From assembly GCF_021033825.1 (NCBI RefSeq), contig NZ_JAIFXZ010000002.1, positions 399,497-463,496 on the forward strand: a stretch of DNA of 64,000 bases, read 5' to 3'. Made by a program: the position numbers and the translations under genes. Shown in pieces: positions 46,977-59,685 of the stretch. Numbering within the stretch: position 1 is the first letter of the stretch; each line of letters starts with the position of its first letter. This stretch comes from Dietzia aurantiaca. GTDB taxonomy: Bacteria; Actinomycetota; Actinomycetes; Mycobacteriales; Mycobacteriaceae. Under the pieces are notes generated by a model. The model ran no database searches, was not told where the DNA came from, and saw only the letters and a program-made list of their open reading frames with translations.

Positions 46977-48434
46977 TCACTTCCGCTGTCGGCGCTCCTT
47001 GACCCGCACGTTGACGCGCACCGGGGAGCCGTCGAACCCGAAGGTCTCCCGCAGCCGTCGCTCGAGGAATCGGCGGTAATTCGCCTCGAGGAACCCGGTT
47101 GAGAAGAACACGAACGTGGGCGGCCGGGTGGTCGCCTGGGTGCAGAACCTGATCCTGGGCAGACGCCCACCTCGCATCGGGGGTGGCGTGGCCGCCACGA
47201 CCTCGTTCATCCACGTGTTGAGCGGTCCGGTCGGGATCCGCTTGTCCCACGACTCCAGGGCCGTCTCCATAGCGGGGACCAACTTGGCCAGTGACCGTCC
47301 CGTCTGGGCCGAGATGTTGACGCGATGCGCCCACGTCAGAACCTTGGACAACTCGCGGTCGATCTCCCGGTCGAGGTCGTAACGCCGGTCCTCGTCGACG
47401 AGATCCCACTTGTTGAACGCGATCACCAGTGCGCGCCCGGCGTCGGCGACCATCGAGATCACCCGCAGGTCCTGCTCGGTGATCGGCTCGGAGGCGTCGA
47501 GGAGCAACACGACCACCTCGGCCGCCTCGATCGCGCCGCGGGTCCGCAGAGACGCGTAGTACTCGTGCCCGTAGGCCTGATTGACTTTTCGGCGCAGGCC
47601 CGCGGTATCCACGAATCGCCAGGTCCGGCCACCGAGGTCGACCAGCGAATCCACCGGGTCCACCGTGGTGCCGGCGACGTTGTCGACCACTGAGCGGTCC
47701 TCGCCGGTGAGCTTGTTGAGAAGACTGGACTTGCCCACGTTGGGCTTGCCCACCAGTGCGACGCGTCGGGGGACGTCGGTCACCTCCCGCATCGTCGCCT
47801 TGGACGGCAACCGGCTCATGATCGCGTCCAGGAGGTCGCCCGTGCCCCGTCCGTGCGCGGCCGAGAGCGAATACGGCTGGTCCAGGCCCAGCGCCCAGAA
47901 CTCGGCGGACTCGAGCTCCGCCTTCTCACTGTCGACTTTGTTCACCGCGAGGATCACGGGGGTGTCGGACCGGCGCAGCGACTTGGCGACGGTCTCGTCC
48001 CCGGAGGTGATCCCCACGGTGCCGTCGCAGACCAGCACGATGAGGTCGGCGGTCCCCATCGCGATCTCCGCCTGCTGGGCGATCGACCGGTGCATGCCCT
48101 TGGCGTCCTGCTCCCAGCCGCCGGTGTCCTGCACCATGAACGCCCGGCCGTTCCACAGCGCCTCATAGGACACACGGTCCCGCGTCACGCCGGGGACGTC
48201 CTCGACGACCGCCTCACGCCGCCCGATGATCCGGTTCACCAGCGTGGACTTTCCGACGTTGGGCCGGCCGACGATCGCGACGGTCGGCAGGATCTCGACG
48301 CCTTCGGCCTCCGTCCCGATCTGGTCCGCGTACTCGGCCGCGATCGACTCCCAGTCGGTCTCGTCGCTCCAGCCGTCTTCGATGGTCTCCTCGCTCGGGC
48401 CGGTGGGCAGGTCGAAATCCTCGGTGCCGGTCAC
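46977..48434 (-). CDS. der: Ribosome-assembly GTPase Der (EngA)
   Basis: A 485-residue protein with two tandem GTPase domains (P-loops [12 protein letters not shown] near residue 57 and [12 protein letters not shown] near 228; G4 NKVD and NKWD) and a C-terminal KH-like domain ending in a basic tail ([13 protein letters not shown]). It is needed for 50S subunit maturation. The acidic N-terminal extension (about 45 residues) is usual in actinobacteria. The GTG overlaps the cmk stop. Confidence 0.95.
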   Translation of the reverse strand: MTGTEDFDLPTGPSEETIEDGWSDETDWESIAAEYADQIGTEAEGVEILPTVAIVGRPNVGKSTLVNRIIGRREAVVEDVPGVTRDRVSYEALWNGRAFMVQDTGGWEQDAKGMHRSIAQQAEIAMGTADLIVLVCDGTVGITSGDETVAKSLRRSDTPVILAVNKVDSEKAELESAEFWALGLDQPYSLSAAHGRGTGDLLDAIMSRLPSKATMREVTDVPRRVALVGKPNVGKSSLLNKLTGEDRSVVDNVAGTTVDPVDSLVDLGGRTWRFVDTAGLRRKVNQAYGHEYYASLRTRGAIEAAEVVVLLLDASEPITEQDLRVISMVADAGRALVIAFNKWDLVDEDRRYDLDREIDRELSKVLTWAHRVNISAQTGRSLAKLVPAMETALESWDKRIPTGPLNTWMNEVVAATPPPMRGGRLPRIRFCTQATTRPPTFVFFSTGFLEANYRRFLERRLRETFGFDGSPVRVNVRVKERRQRK

Positions 48435-49150
48435 TGTGCGTTCCCTTCTACGGTGGCGCCCTGCGACGCCTCGGTTCCCTCGGCGAGCGCGACCAGGCGG
48501 TCGAGCACCTCCTCGAGGGTGAGGTCTGAGGTGTCGATCACCACGGCGTCGGCCGCCGGCCGGAGCGGGCTCGCCGCGCGCGTGGAGTCCTTGCGGTCGC
48601 GCTCGATGACCGCGGCGAGCACCTCGTCGTACTCGGCCGCGCGCCCCGCGGCCCGGTCCTGATCGGTACGCCGCCGGGCCCGCACCTCGGGGCTCGCGGT
48701 GAGGTACACCTTCACCTCCGCGTCGGGCAGGACCACCGTCCCGATGTCCCGGCCCTCGAGGACCACGGTGCCGCCGCCGGCCGCTAGACGGCGCTGCAAC
48801 CTCACGAGATTCTCCCGCACCTGCGCGACGGCGGACACCGCGGAGACGTTCGCGGTGACGGGGGCGGTCCGGATCTCCTCGCTCACGTCCTCGGAGGCCA
48901 GCAGGATCCGCTCGGCCCCGGCGTCGGTACCGATCTCCAGCGGGAGATCCGCGGTGGCGGCGCTCACCGCCTCGCCGTCCTCCGGGTCGATCCCCTCACG
49001 GAGCACGTGCAGGGTCGCCACCCGGTACATCGCGCCGGTGTCGAGATAGGCACCACCGACGCGCCCGGCGAGTGTGCGTGCGAGCGTGGACTTGCCCGTT
49101 CCGGCGGGCCCGTCGATCGCGATCCGGCGGCTCGGACGTGACGCGCTCAC
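48431..49150 (-). CDS. cmk: Cytidylate kinase
   Basis: A 239-residue NMP kinase that phosphorylates CMP/dCMP. It has the P-loop [14 protein letters not shown] at residues 12-25, the [12 protein letters not shown]-site segment, [14 protein letters not shown] and the RRRTDQDR lid. The GTG start overlaps the rluB stop (GTGA) and its own stop overlaps der, so the three genes are translationally chained. Confidence 0.95.
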   Translation of the reverse strand: MSASRPSRRIAIDGPAGTGKSTLARTLAGRVGGAYLDTGAMYRVATLHVLREGIDPEDGEAVSAATADLPLEIGTDAGAERILLASEDVSEEIRTAPVTANVSAVSAVAQVRENLVRLQRRLAAGGGTVVLEGRDIGTVVLPDAEVKVYLTASPEVRARRRTDQDRAAGRAAEYDEVLAAVIERDRKDSTRAASPLRPAADAVVIDTSDLTLEEVLDRLVALAEGTEASQGATVEGNAQ

Positions 49151-49905
49151 AGCCCCACCGCCGCGTACAGGTCGGAGACCTCTTTACGGTTGAGCTTGCG
49201 GAAGCTCCCCGCGCGCTGGTCACCGAGCGCCACCGCGCCGAACCGGGTCCGCACCAGCGCCTCGACCGGGTGCCCCACTTCGGCGAGGATCCGGCGGACG
49301 ATGTGCTTTCGCCCCTCGTGCAGAACCACCTTGACGAGCGATTTGCCGTCGTGGACGTCGAGGAGTGAGAACTGGTCGACCTTCGCCGGGCCGTCCTCCA
49401 GCTCGACACCGTCACGCAGCTGTTTACCCACGCCCCTGCCCACGACCCCGGTCACGGTCGCCATGTAGGTCTTGGACACCTCGTACGACGGGTGCATGAG
49501 CCGGTGTGCCAGCTCTCCGTCGTTGGTGACCAGGAGCAGGCCCTCGGTGTCGGCGTCGAGCCGACCCACGTGGAACAGTCGCTGTCCCGCGTCGATGCGG
49601 TCCGCGACCAGGTCGCCCACGCAGGGCCGTCCCCGCTCGTCGGACATGGTGGTGTGGTAGCCGCGCGGCTTGTTCAGGGCGAGGTGCACCAGAGTGTCGT
49701 CGAGGACGATCCTCGTGCCGTCCACGCGGATCACCGCGGTCGCGGGATCGACCTTGATGCCCATCTCGCGGACGACACGGCCGTTGACCTCGACCCTTCC
49801 CCTCGCGATGAGGTCCTCGGAGGCGCGCCTGGAGGCCACACCTGCCTGCGCGAGGATCTTCTGGAGCCGGACCGGTGCGCCTTCTCGGCCAGCGGATTCA
49901 GTCAT
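49147..49905 (-). CDS. rluB: 23S rRNA pseudouridine synthase RluB-type
   Basis: A 252-residue RsuA/RluB-family enzyme. An N-terminal S4 domain (VRLQKILAQAGVASRRASEDLIARGRVEVNG) precedes the catalytic domain with Asp in HVGRLDADTEGLLLVTNDGELAHRLMHPS. It modifies a uridine in the 23S peptidyl-transferase region. The ATG at 49905 lies 7 nt from the scpB stop. Confidence 0.93.
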   Translation of the reverse strand: MTESAGREGAPVRLQKILAQAGVASRRASEDLIARGRVEVNGRVVREMGIKVDPATAVIRVDGTRIVLDDTLVHLALNKPRGYHTTMSDERGRPCVGDLVADRIDAGQRLFHVGRLDADTEGLLLVTNDGELAHRLMHPSYEVSKTYMATVTGVVGRGVGKQLRDGVELEDGPAKVDQFSLLDVHDGKSLVKVVLHEGRKHIVRRILAEVGHPVEALVRTRFGAVALGDQRAGSFRKLNRKEVSDLYAAVGL

Positions 49906-49912
49906 GGGGATG

Positions 49913-50608
49913 TCACATCTCTTCGTGGTCGGGTTCGGTTTCGGGTGCGGGCGCCGACGTCCGGCGCCGCCCCACGGGGATCCGCGGATCCTCCGCGGGA
50001 TCGTCACTCATCTCATCGACCAGGTCGACGTCCGGCAGCAACGGGGCGATGTCCGGAAGCTCATCGAGCGACGCGAGGCCCAATCTTTCCAGAAATAGCT
50101 CTGTGGTCCTATACAGGATGCCCCCGGTGTCGGCGTCAGTGCCGCATTCCACGGCCAATCCGCGCGCGACGAGCGTCCGCATCACGCCGTCGACGTTGAC
50201 GCCGCGCACCGCCGCGATGCGCAAACGGGTGACCGGCTGGCGGTAGGCGATCACCGCGAGGGTCTCGAGCGCTGCACGGGTGAGCGTGGACCGCGTGCCG
50301 TCGGTCAGAAGCCGCTCTACATACGGGGCGAGCTCGCGACGGGTGTAGAGGCGCCACCCCTCCCCCGTGCGCCGCAGATCCATCCCGCTGCCCGTCGCCG
50401 TCAGTTCATCCCGCCAGGCCCGCAGGGCGGCGTCCACCTCACCGACCGACGCGCTCGCGGCCGAAGCGAGTGCCGACTCCGGCGTGGGCTGGTCCACCAC
50501 CAGCAGCAGCGCCTCCAGTCGAGCACGAAGGGGCGGAGCATCGGGATCCGGGTCCGCCGCCAGGCCCGTGTCCGTGCCGGGGGCTCCGGCGTTGTCGTAG
50601 TCACTCAC
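49913..50608 (-). CDS. scpB: Segregation and condensation protein B
   Basis: A 231-residue kleisin-associated winged-helix dimer that works with ScpA and Smc in chromosome condensation. Conserved part: LEALLLVVDQP, then LTRAALETLAVIAYRQPVTRLRIAAVRGVNVDGVMRTLVARGL and YRTTELFLERLGL. N- and C-terminal tails are acidic and disordered. The GTG overlaps the scpA stop (GTGA). Confidence 0.93.
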   Translation of the reverse strand: MSDYDNAGAPGTDTGLAADPDPDAPPLRARLEALLLVVDQPTPESALASAASASVGEVDAALRAWRDELTATGSGMDLRRTGEGWRLYTRRELAPYVERLLTDGTRSTLTRAALETLAVIAYRQPVTRLRIAAVRGVNVDGVMRTLVARGLAVECGTDADTGGILYRTTELFLERLGLASLDELPDIAPLLPDVDLVDEMSDDPAEDPRIPVGRRRTSAPAPETEPDHEEM

Positions 50609-51474
50609 GTCCACTCGTCCCTTCCCCTCGTCACCTCGTCGGCCTCCTCTCCCGTCCAACTCACCAGGAGGTCGCCCAGCGCCTCGTCCTGCGCGAGCGC
50701 GACCGCGCGCGCCCGGTACAACTCCAACAGCGCCAGAAAGCGTGCGACGACGACGAGGGATTCCTCACACCCGGAGACGAGTTCACGGAAGTCCACCCAC
50801 TCCCCGCGTCCCCGGAATCGCAACAGTTCCAGGACCCGGCCGGCCTGCTCCGGCACCGACACGACGGGCGCATGGACGTGCGCCACACCCACCTCGTCGA
50901 CCGGGCGCGGCCGGAATGCCACCGCGGCGATGGTAGCGAGCTGGGTGGCATCCACCCCCAGCTCGACCTCGGGCAGCAGGCCCAGGAACTCCTCGTCCGG
51001 GCCCGCGGTCCGTGGGTACGCCCGGCGCGCGGTGCGATCGAGTTCGGCGAACAGCTCGGCGACCCGCCGGAACGCCCGGAACTGCAGCAGCCGGGCGAAC
51101 AACAGATCACGGGCCTGCAGCAGGGCCAGGTCCTCCGGGTCCTGGACCTCACCCGAGGGCACCAGACGCGCGGTCTTGAGATCGAGCAGCGTAGCGGCCA
51201 CCACGAGGAACTCGGTGACCTCCTCGAGTCCGGCCTCCGCCCCCAGATGCCGCGTGTGGGCGATGAACTCGTCGGTTACGGCGTGGAGCGCCACCTCGGT
51301 CACGTCGAGGCGGCGGGAGTCGATCAGTTTGAGGAGCAGGTCGAACGGACCCGTGAAGTTGGTCAGGTGAACGGTGAAAGCGCGGGCGACCGCCTCTTCC
51401 GGAGCGACCGCCTCCTCGACCGTCGGTGTCCCCTCCCCCTGAGGGGCCTGCACATCGGACACCGGGCCGCTCAT
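50605..51474 (-). CDS. scpA: Segregation and condensation protein A
   Basis: A 289-residue kleisin. The N-terminal FTVHLTNFTGPFDLLLKLIDSRRLDVTEVALHAVTDEF and EFLVVAATLLDLKTARLVP are the Smc-contacting helices; the C-terminal WVDFRELVSGCEESLVVVARFLALLELYRARAVAL is the winged helix. The ATG overlaps the parA stop (ATGA). Confidence 0.93.
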   Translation of the reverse strand: MSGPVSDVQAPQGEGTPTVEEAVAPEEAVARAFTVHLTNFTGPFDLLLKLIDSRRLDVTEVALHAVTDEFIAHTRHLGAEAGLEEVTEFLVVAATLLDLKTARLVPSGEVQDPEDLALLQARDLLFARLLQFRAFRRVAELFAELDRTARRAYPRTAGPDEEFLGLLPEVELGVDATQLATIAAVAFRPRPVDEVGVAHVHAPVVSVPEQAGRVLELLRFRGRGEWVDFRELVSGCEESLVVVARFLALLELYRARAVALAQDEALGDLLVSWTGEEADEVTRGRDEWT

Positions 51475-52367
51475 CTACCGCGCTGGATGACCTCGCGGGC
51501 CAGCGCCCGGTACGCCTGGGCGCCGCCCGAACGCGGCGCCCACGTCGTGATGGGCTCGCCGGCCACGGTCGTCTCCGGGAACCGGACGGTCCGGGTGACC
51601 AGGGTGTCGAAGACCTTGTCGCCGAACACCTCGACCACCCGACCCAGCACATCGCGCGCGTGGACGGTGCGGCGGTCGAACATGGTGATGAGGATGCCCA
51701 TCAGGTGCAGGCGCGGGTTGATCCGATCGCGCACCTTGTCGATCGTGTCGGTGAGTAGTGCCAGACCTCGGAGCGAGAAGTACTCGCACTCCATGGGGAT
51801 GAGCACGCCGTCGGAGCAGGCCAGCGCGTTGACCGTGAGCAGGCCGAGCGAGGGCTGGCAGTCGACCAGCACATAGTCGTAGCGGTCCAGCACCGGGTAC
51901 AGCGCCCGGCCCAGGGCCTGTTCGCGCCCGACCTCGTTGACCAGCTGGATCTCTGCCGCCGACAGGTCGATGTTGGCCGGGATGAGGTCCACGCCCTCGA
52001 CCCGAGTGCGCACCAGCACCTCCTCCGTGGAGACGCTGTGGTCGACCAGCAGGTTGTAGACGGTCAACTCGAGTTCGTGATGCCGGATCCCCAGCCCCGC
52101 GGAGAGCGCGCCCTGCGGGTCCAGGTCCACCACGAGCACCCGACGCCCGTACTCGGCGAGCGCGGCGGCGAGATTGATGGTGCTGGTGGTCTTGCCGACG
52201 CCGCCCTTCTGGTTGCACATCGACAGGACGATCGCCGGGCCGTGCGTGGTGAGCGGTTCGGGGTCGGGGATCGCGGAGAACCCCTCACCTGCTGCCGGGT
52301 CGTCGGCTCCCAACAGTTCCGCGCGGGAGAACAGTGCGGGGTCCATCGCCCCAGTGTTCTGCGCCAC
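51471..52367 (-). CDS. parA: ParA-family ATPase
   Basis: A 298-residue Walker-type ATPase with the deviant P-loop KGGVGKTTSTIN near residue 54, DLDPQGALSAGLG, and VDCQPSLGLLTVNAL. It lies upstream of scpAB, not beside a parB, so it is the second ParA-like protein of actinobacteria, probably acting with the condensin complex or in positioning. GGAG 6-7 nt before the GTG supports the start. Confidence 0.9.
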   Translation of the reverse strand: MAQNTGAMDPALFSRAELLGADDPAAGEGFSAIPDPEPLTTHGPAIVLSMCNQKGGVGKTTSTINLAAALAEYGRRVLVVDLDPQGALSAGLGIRHHELELTVYNLLVDHSVSTEEVLVRTRVEGVDLIPANIDLSAAEIQLVNEVGREQALGRALYPVLDRYDYVLVDCQPSLGLLTVNALACSDGVLIPMECEYFSLRGLALLTDTIDKVRDRINPRLHLMGILITMFDRRTVHARDVLGRVVEVFGDKVFDTLVTRTVRFPETTVAGEPITTWAPRSGGAQAYRALAREVIQRGR

Positions 52368-52420
52368 CCGCGTCTCCTCTCGTCGCCCTCACCCGCACCC
52401 GGGCCGTATCCCCGGCCACG

Positions 52421-53371
52421 TTACCGTGCCCGCGGGTGACACTCGGCCCAGACCTCGCGCAGTGTGTCGACGGTGACGAGCGTGTACACCTGGGTCGTGG
52501 TGACCGACGAGTGTCCCAGGAGCTCCTGGACCACCCGGATGTCCGCGCCGCCGTCGAGAAGATGGGTGGCGAACGAGTGCCGGAAGGAGTGCGGCGAGAC
52601 ATCGGGTGCCAGGCCGGCGCGTCGCGCCGCTGCGGACACGACGTTCCACAGTGTCTGCCGGGAGAGCCGCCCGCCGCGGGCGTTGAGGAACAGGGCGGGT
52701 CCGCCTTTCACCGCCAGCGCGGGCCTGGCCCGCACGAGGTAGGCGTTCACCGCCTCGCACGCCGGCCGCCCCAGGGGCACGATGCGTTCTTTACCGCCCT
52801 TTCCTCGCAGGATCACCGCGCCGCCCTCGGGCCGGTCGAGTCCGTCGAGGTCATCGACGTCCAGCCCGATCAGCTCGGCGGCGCGCGCCCCGGAGGCGTA
52901 GAGCAACTCGAGCATGCCGCGGTCACGCAGGCGGGCGGGCTCGGTATCGGTCTCCGTCCCGCCGGCGGACTCGATCATCGCGATCATCCGGTCCACCGGT
53001 ACGGCCTTGGGAAGCCTGCGGGGCGGGCTGGGGGGCGTGACCGCCGCAGCCGCGTCGACGGGGGTCGCCCCGTCCCGTGTCGAGAAACGGTGCAGGCCCC
53101 TCACCGCCGCCAGTGCTCGCGCGACCGAGCTGGGCGCGAGTGCTCGACGGCCGGCCTCGGGGTCGGCGGTGGACAGGGCGGCGCGGAAGTCCTCGACGTG
53201 GGCCACGCTCACCGCCCCGAGGTCCGTCACCCCCGCCGCGTCGAGGTGTCGCCGGTACCGGTCGAGGTCGCGCCGATAGGCGGCGAGGGTGTGGGTCGAG
53301 GCCCCCCGTTCGACGACGAGGTGATCCAGATACCCGCGGATCTGCGACTCCACGGTCACCGTCTCGACCAT
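52421..53371 (-). CDS. xerD: Site-specific tyrosine recombinase XerD
   Basis: A 316-residue recombinase for chromosome-dimer resolution at dif. An N-terminal SAM-like domain (YLDHLVVERGASTHTLAAYRRDLDRY) precedes the catalytic domain: Arg in YASGARAAELIGL, Lys in LRGKGGKERIVPLG, HSFRHSFATHLL and the final LGHSSVTTTQVYT with the nucleophile Tyr. All six residues expected are present. Confidence 0.93.
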   Translation of the reverse strand: MVETVTVESQIRGYLDHLVVERGASTHTLAAYRRDLDRYRRHLDAAGVTDLGAVSVAHVEDFRAALSTADPEAGRRALAPSSVARALAAVRGLHRFSTRDGATPVDAAAAVTPPSPPRRLPKAVPVDRMIAMIESAGGTETDTEPARLRDRGMLELLYASGARAAELIGLDVDDLDGLDRPEGGAVILRGKGGKERIVPLGRPACEAVNAYLVRARPALAVKGGPALFLNARGGRLSRQTLWNVVSAAARRAGLAPDVSPHSFRHSFATHLLDGGADIRVVQELLGHSSVTTTQVYTLVTVDTLREVWAECHPRAR

Positions 53372-53386
53372 GCTCGTGACGGGCCG

Positions 53387-53956
53387 TCAGGCCCGGTCGA
53401 GCAGCGTCCGGGCCGCGAGGATGCCCGCCACGGCGATGCCGTTGACGATCCGACCGTCCAGGACCGCGTCGACGGCGTCTGCCAACGGCATGCGCGCGAC
53501 CTCCATGTCCGCCTCCTCGTGCCGGGCCTCCGGCCGGCCGACGTCACGTAGGCCGGTGGCCAGGTAAAGGTGGACACGTTCGGTGCTGAAGCCCGGGGAC
53601 GGGACGATCTCCACGACCGGCCGCCAGTCGTCGGCCTCGACCCCGGCCTCCTCGACGAGTTCGCGCCGCGCGGTCTCCAACGGCGGCTCGCCCTCGACAT
53701 CGCACAGGCCTGCGGGCAGCTCCCACAGACGCTCCCCCACGGCGTGCCGGTACTGGCGGACCAGGACGATCCGCCCCTCGGAGTCCACCGCGACCACGGC
53801 CGCCGCGTCGTCATGGCCACAGATCTCCCGGTCCGCGGTGCCCCCGCCCGGCATGGTCAGGGTGTCGACGCGCAAGCGGACGACGCGGCCGTCGAAGATC
53901 TCGCGACTCGCCACCGTCCGGTAGTCATGCGAACCGGGAGTACCTGGATCCGACAT
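53387..53956 (-). CDS. NUDIX hydrolase, ADP-ribose pyrophosphatase type
   Basis: A 189-residue protein with a full Nudix box (GLCDVEGEPPLETARRELVEEAGV) after VRQYRHAVGERLWELPAG, the layout of ADP-ribose diphosphatases. It follows pyrG after 3 nt and precedes xerD by 15 nt. Substrate assignment is by family only. Confidence 0.9.
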   Translation of the reverse strand: MSDPGTPGSHDYRTVASREIFDGRVVRLRVDTLTMPGGGTADREICGHDDAAAVVAVDSEGRIVLVRQYRHAVGERLWELPAGLCDVEGEPPLETARRELVEEAGVEADDWRPVVEIVPSPGFSTERVHLYLATGLRDVGRPEARHEEADMEVARMPLADAVDAVLDGRIVNGIAVAGILAARTLLDRA

Positions 53957-53959
53957 GGC

Positions 53960-56698
<2,739 letters not shown>

Positions 56699-56702
<4 letters not shown>

Positions 56703-57871
56703 CGGATGAGCCCCTGGACCCACAGCGCGAAGGAGTTCCAGCTCTCGACAGCCCAGACCAGCAGGTCCTGCGCGGAATCACGCATGAGCACCACCACCGC
56801 CACGGCGACGAGAGCGGCCAGCACGACCAGCGCCAGGCCGATCCCGGCACCACGCGAGCGGTAGAGGGTCGCGCAGGCCTCGGCATGGACCAGGCGGGAC
56901 GCCACGGTGGTGTCCACCATGGTCGACGACGGGGACGACGATGCGCCGAAGGCGTTCTCGAGCCCGCGGGCCTCGCCGGTGGCGACGATCATCTCGGCCC
57001 CGCCGTGGTAGGCGAGCAGCAGCGCCATGTCGCGGGCGGTCGCCGCGGCGGGAAAAGTCGTCGCACCGATCCCCAGCTCGGAAATGCGCTCCAGGCCCTC
57101 CGCGCGACCGTCTCGGTCCGCGGGCACCACCAGGGCGGCGCCGTCGGTGAAGACCTCGTCGGAGACCGCGGTGGGGGTGGCGACGACGAGATCGGCGGTC
57201 AGCTTCGCTGCGCGCAGCAACTCGGCGCCGCCGTCAACACCCACCAGGACGGGCCGGTACTCGCGGATGAACGGCTTGAGGTCCGCCAACTGCTCCTTTG
57301 AGGCCTCCGAGCCGGTCACCACCACCACGTGACGATCGACGAAGTCCACGTCGATCTCCGGCAGTCCCTCCCCGTCCAGGAGGAGCTGGTGCTCGATGCT
57401 CAGGAACTCGGTGGAATTGGCCAGGTGCGCCAGCGCGGATTCTACGTAGGAGCTCTCTGCCGCGTCGACCTCGGCGAGCAGGTCGACCGAACCCGCCTCG
57501 CGCCCGGTGGCCAGTTCCTCGTCGGTCTTGACCGAGTAGACCACGCCCTCGTCGATGCGGACACGGGTGCCGTCCGCCACCCCGGACAGGTCCGCGTCCT
57601 CGATCACCGGCACCGTGGATCCGGCGAGGATGCGGAATGCCGCGCGCGGCAACATCTCCTCGCCCGGGCGAGCGACGTGGACGACCGCGGCCACCTCGGC
57701 GTCGACCAGCGCCCGGGCGGTCGCAGCGGACGTGCGGTTGAGGTCCAGCACGACGACGTCCTTGCCACCGAGCCTCTTCGGAGCCGGTGCCCCCGCGGGG
57801 ACCTGGCGGACAGCGCCGACGACACCGGCGAGATCATTGGAACGACGGTTGAGCAGACCCGACATCTTCAT
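56699..57871 (-). CDS. steA: Cytokinetic-ring protein SteA
   Basis: A 390-residue protein. A cytoplasmic domain related to thiamine pyrophosphokinase-like folds (FIREYRPVLVGVDGGAELLRAAKLTADLVV; VVPADRDGRAEGLERISELGIGATTFPAAATARDMALLLA) is followed by one C-terminal membrane segment (GAGIGLALVVLAALVAVAVVVLM) and a short tail (ESWNSFALWVQGLIR). The ATG at 57871 gives the family start MKMSGLL. In corynebacteria SteA recruits SteB and the cell-wall hydrolase RipA to the septum. Confidence 0.88.
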
Positions 57872-57930
57872 GTGCACGAGTATCACGCGTGTGATTCCTG
57901 TGAACAGGGAGGTCGCCCCGGCGTGTCGGC

Positions 57931-59676
57931 TTAACGGTCGACCAGAGCTTGAGACTTCTGGTTCTGGGCGGTCTCGAGCAGCTCCCGGGCGTGGGCGAGC
58001 CCGGTGTCCGTGTCCTCCATGCCGGCCAACATCCGTGCCAGCTCGGTGACCCGGTCGGTATCGGCGACCGCACGGACGCCCGAGACCACGGTGTCGCCCG
58101 CGTCGGCATCGGAGTCCTTGTGCACGACCAGGTGGGTGTCCGCGTAGGCGGCCACCTGTGCGAGGTGCGTGACCGCGATGACCTGATGGGTTCGGGCGAG
58201 CCTGGCCAGACGCTTTCCGATACTCAGCGCCGCTCGTCCGCCGACCCCCGCGTCGACCTCGTCGAACACCAGGGTCCCTCCCCCGGAGCGCTCGGCGAGC
58301 ACCACCTCGAGGGCGAGCATGACGCGAGAGAGTTCGCCTCCGGAGGCCCCCTTACCCAACGGCACCGCGCCCGAGGGGCCGTCCAGCTCGAGGACGACGT
58401 CGTCGAGACCGGACTCGGTCGCGCCTTCCAGGCCGTCCCCCGAAGGGGTGACCCGGACCGTGAGCCGCGCCCCGCCCATCGACAGGTCTGCCAGTTCGGC
58501 GGAGACGCGGTCCGCGAGGTCCGCGCCCGCTGCACGCCGCACGTCCGTCAGCGCTGCACCCCGGTCGGCCAGCTCGGCGGCCAGCCGTGCGACGGTGGCT
58601 TCGAGTTCGGCGACCGCGGAGTCCGAGGTGTCGACCTCGGTCAACCGGACCCTGGCCTTCTCGGCCCAGTCGATCACGTCGTCGACATCGGTGCCGTACT
58701 TGCGGGTCAATGCCCGCAGATCGTGCCGGCGCTCGAGTGCCGAGTCGAGATCCGCCGCATCGACCGGCAGTTCCGCCAGGTAGAGGCCGAGTTCGGTGGC
58801 AGCGTCGCCGAGGGCTGCGACGGCCTGGCCGATGCTGGTGGCGATGGGATCCAGCGCCGGGTCGTCAGCTCCTGACAACCGTTGCCGGAGCTGATCGAGG
58901 ACCCCGACCATCGGCTCCGCGGTCTCGCCGTCGCCGGCGAGGGCTTCGTGTGCCCGGCCGGCGATCTCGCGCAATTCCTCGGAATCGGTGAGCCGACGGA
59001 TGAGCGCGTCGAGTTCAGCGCCCTCGCCTGACTGCGGGGCCAACGCGTCGATCTCCTCGAGCCCCATCCGCAACAGATCCGCCTCGCGAGCGAGCTCGCG
59101 GGCTCTGCCCGTGCGTTCCGCCAGCGACGCCCCGGCCCTGCGCCAGCGGCGGAAGGTCTCGCGATAGGCCTCGAGAGCAGCCCTGGCCGCGTCCCCGCCA
59201 TGGGTGTCGACGGCATCACGTTGATGATCCGCCCGCAGCAGGCGAAGCTGGTCATTCTGTCCGTGCACCGCCAGCAGCGGGGCACAGAAGCGTCCCAGGG
59301 TCCCGGCGGGAACCGAGCGGCCCCCGAGCCGGGCGCGCGAGCGACCGTCAGCACCTACGCGCCGCACGGCGATGACGCTGCCGTCCTCATCGAACTCGGC
59401 ATCCGAGTCCTCGAGCAGTCCATCGAGTTCCCGCCGATCGGACTCGTCCATCGTGGAAGCCGCCGTGAGATCGAACCGGCCTTCAACGAGCGCCTTGTCC
59501 GCACCACGGCGTACGCGGCCGGGGTCGGCGCGGCCGCCGGCCAGCAGCCTCAGCCCCGTGACCACCATCGTCTTTCCCGCCCCGGTCTCACCGGTGAGAA
59601 CCGACAGGCCGGGCGAGAAGTCGGCGACAGCCTCGTCGATGACGCCGAGGCCGCTGATCCGGAGTTCCGTGAGCAC
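57931..59676 (-). CDS. recN: DNA repair protein RecN
   Basis: A 581-residue SMC-like ATPase. Walker A VLTGETGAGKTMVV at about residues 27-40, a coiled-coil arm region (about 150-370) and a C-terminal ABC signature (GKGASGGELSRVMLALEV) with Walker B LVFDEVDAGVGG. It binds DNA ends in double-strand-break repair. GTG start at 59676; the gap to nadK is 9 nt. Confidence 0.95.
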   Translation of the reverse strand: MLTELRISGLGVIDEAVADFSPGLSVLTGETGAGKTMVVTGLRLLAGGRADPGRVRRGADKALVEGRFDLTAASTMDESDRRELDGLLEDSDAEFDEDGSVIAVRRVGADGRSRARLGGRSVPAGTLGRFCAPLLAVHGQNDQLRLLRADHQRDAVDTHGGDAARAALEAYRETFRRWRRAGASLAERTGRARELAREADLLRMGLEEIDALAPQSGEGAELDALIRRLTDSEELREIAGRAHEALAGDGETAEPMVGVLDQLRQRLSGADDPALDPIATSIGQAVAALGDAATELGLYLAELPVDAADLDSALERRHDLRALTRKYGTDVDDVIDWAEKARVRLTEVDTSDSAVAELEATVARLAAELADRGAALTDVRRAAGADLADRVSAELADLSMGGARLTVRVTPSGDGLEGATESGLDDVVLELDGPSGAVPLGKGASGGELSRVMLALEVVLAERSGGGTLVFDEVDAGVGGRAALSIGKRLARLARTHQVIAVTHLAQVAAYADTHLVVHKDSDADAGDTVVSGVRAVADTDRVTELARMLAGMEDTDTGLAHARELLETAQNQKSQALVDR

Positions 59677-59685
59677 GCACCCACC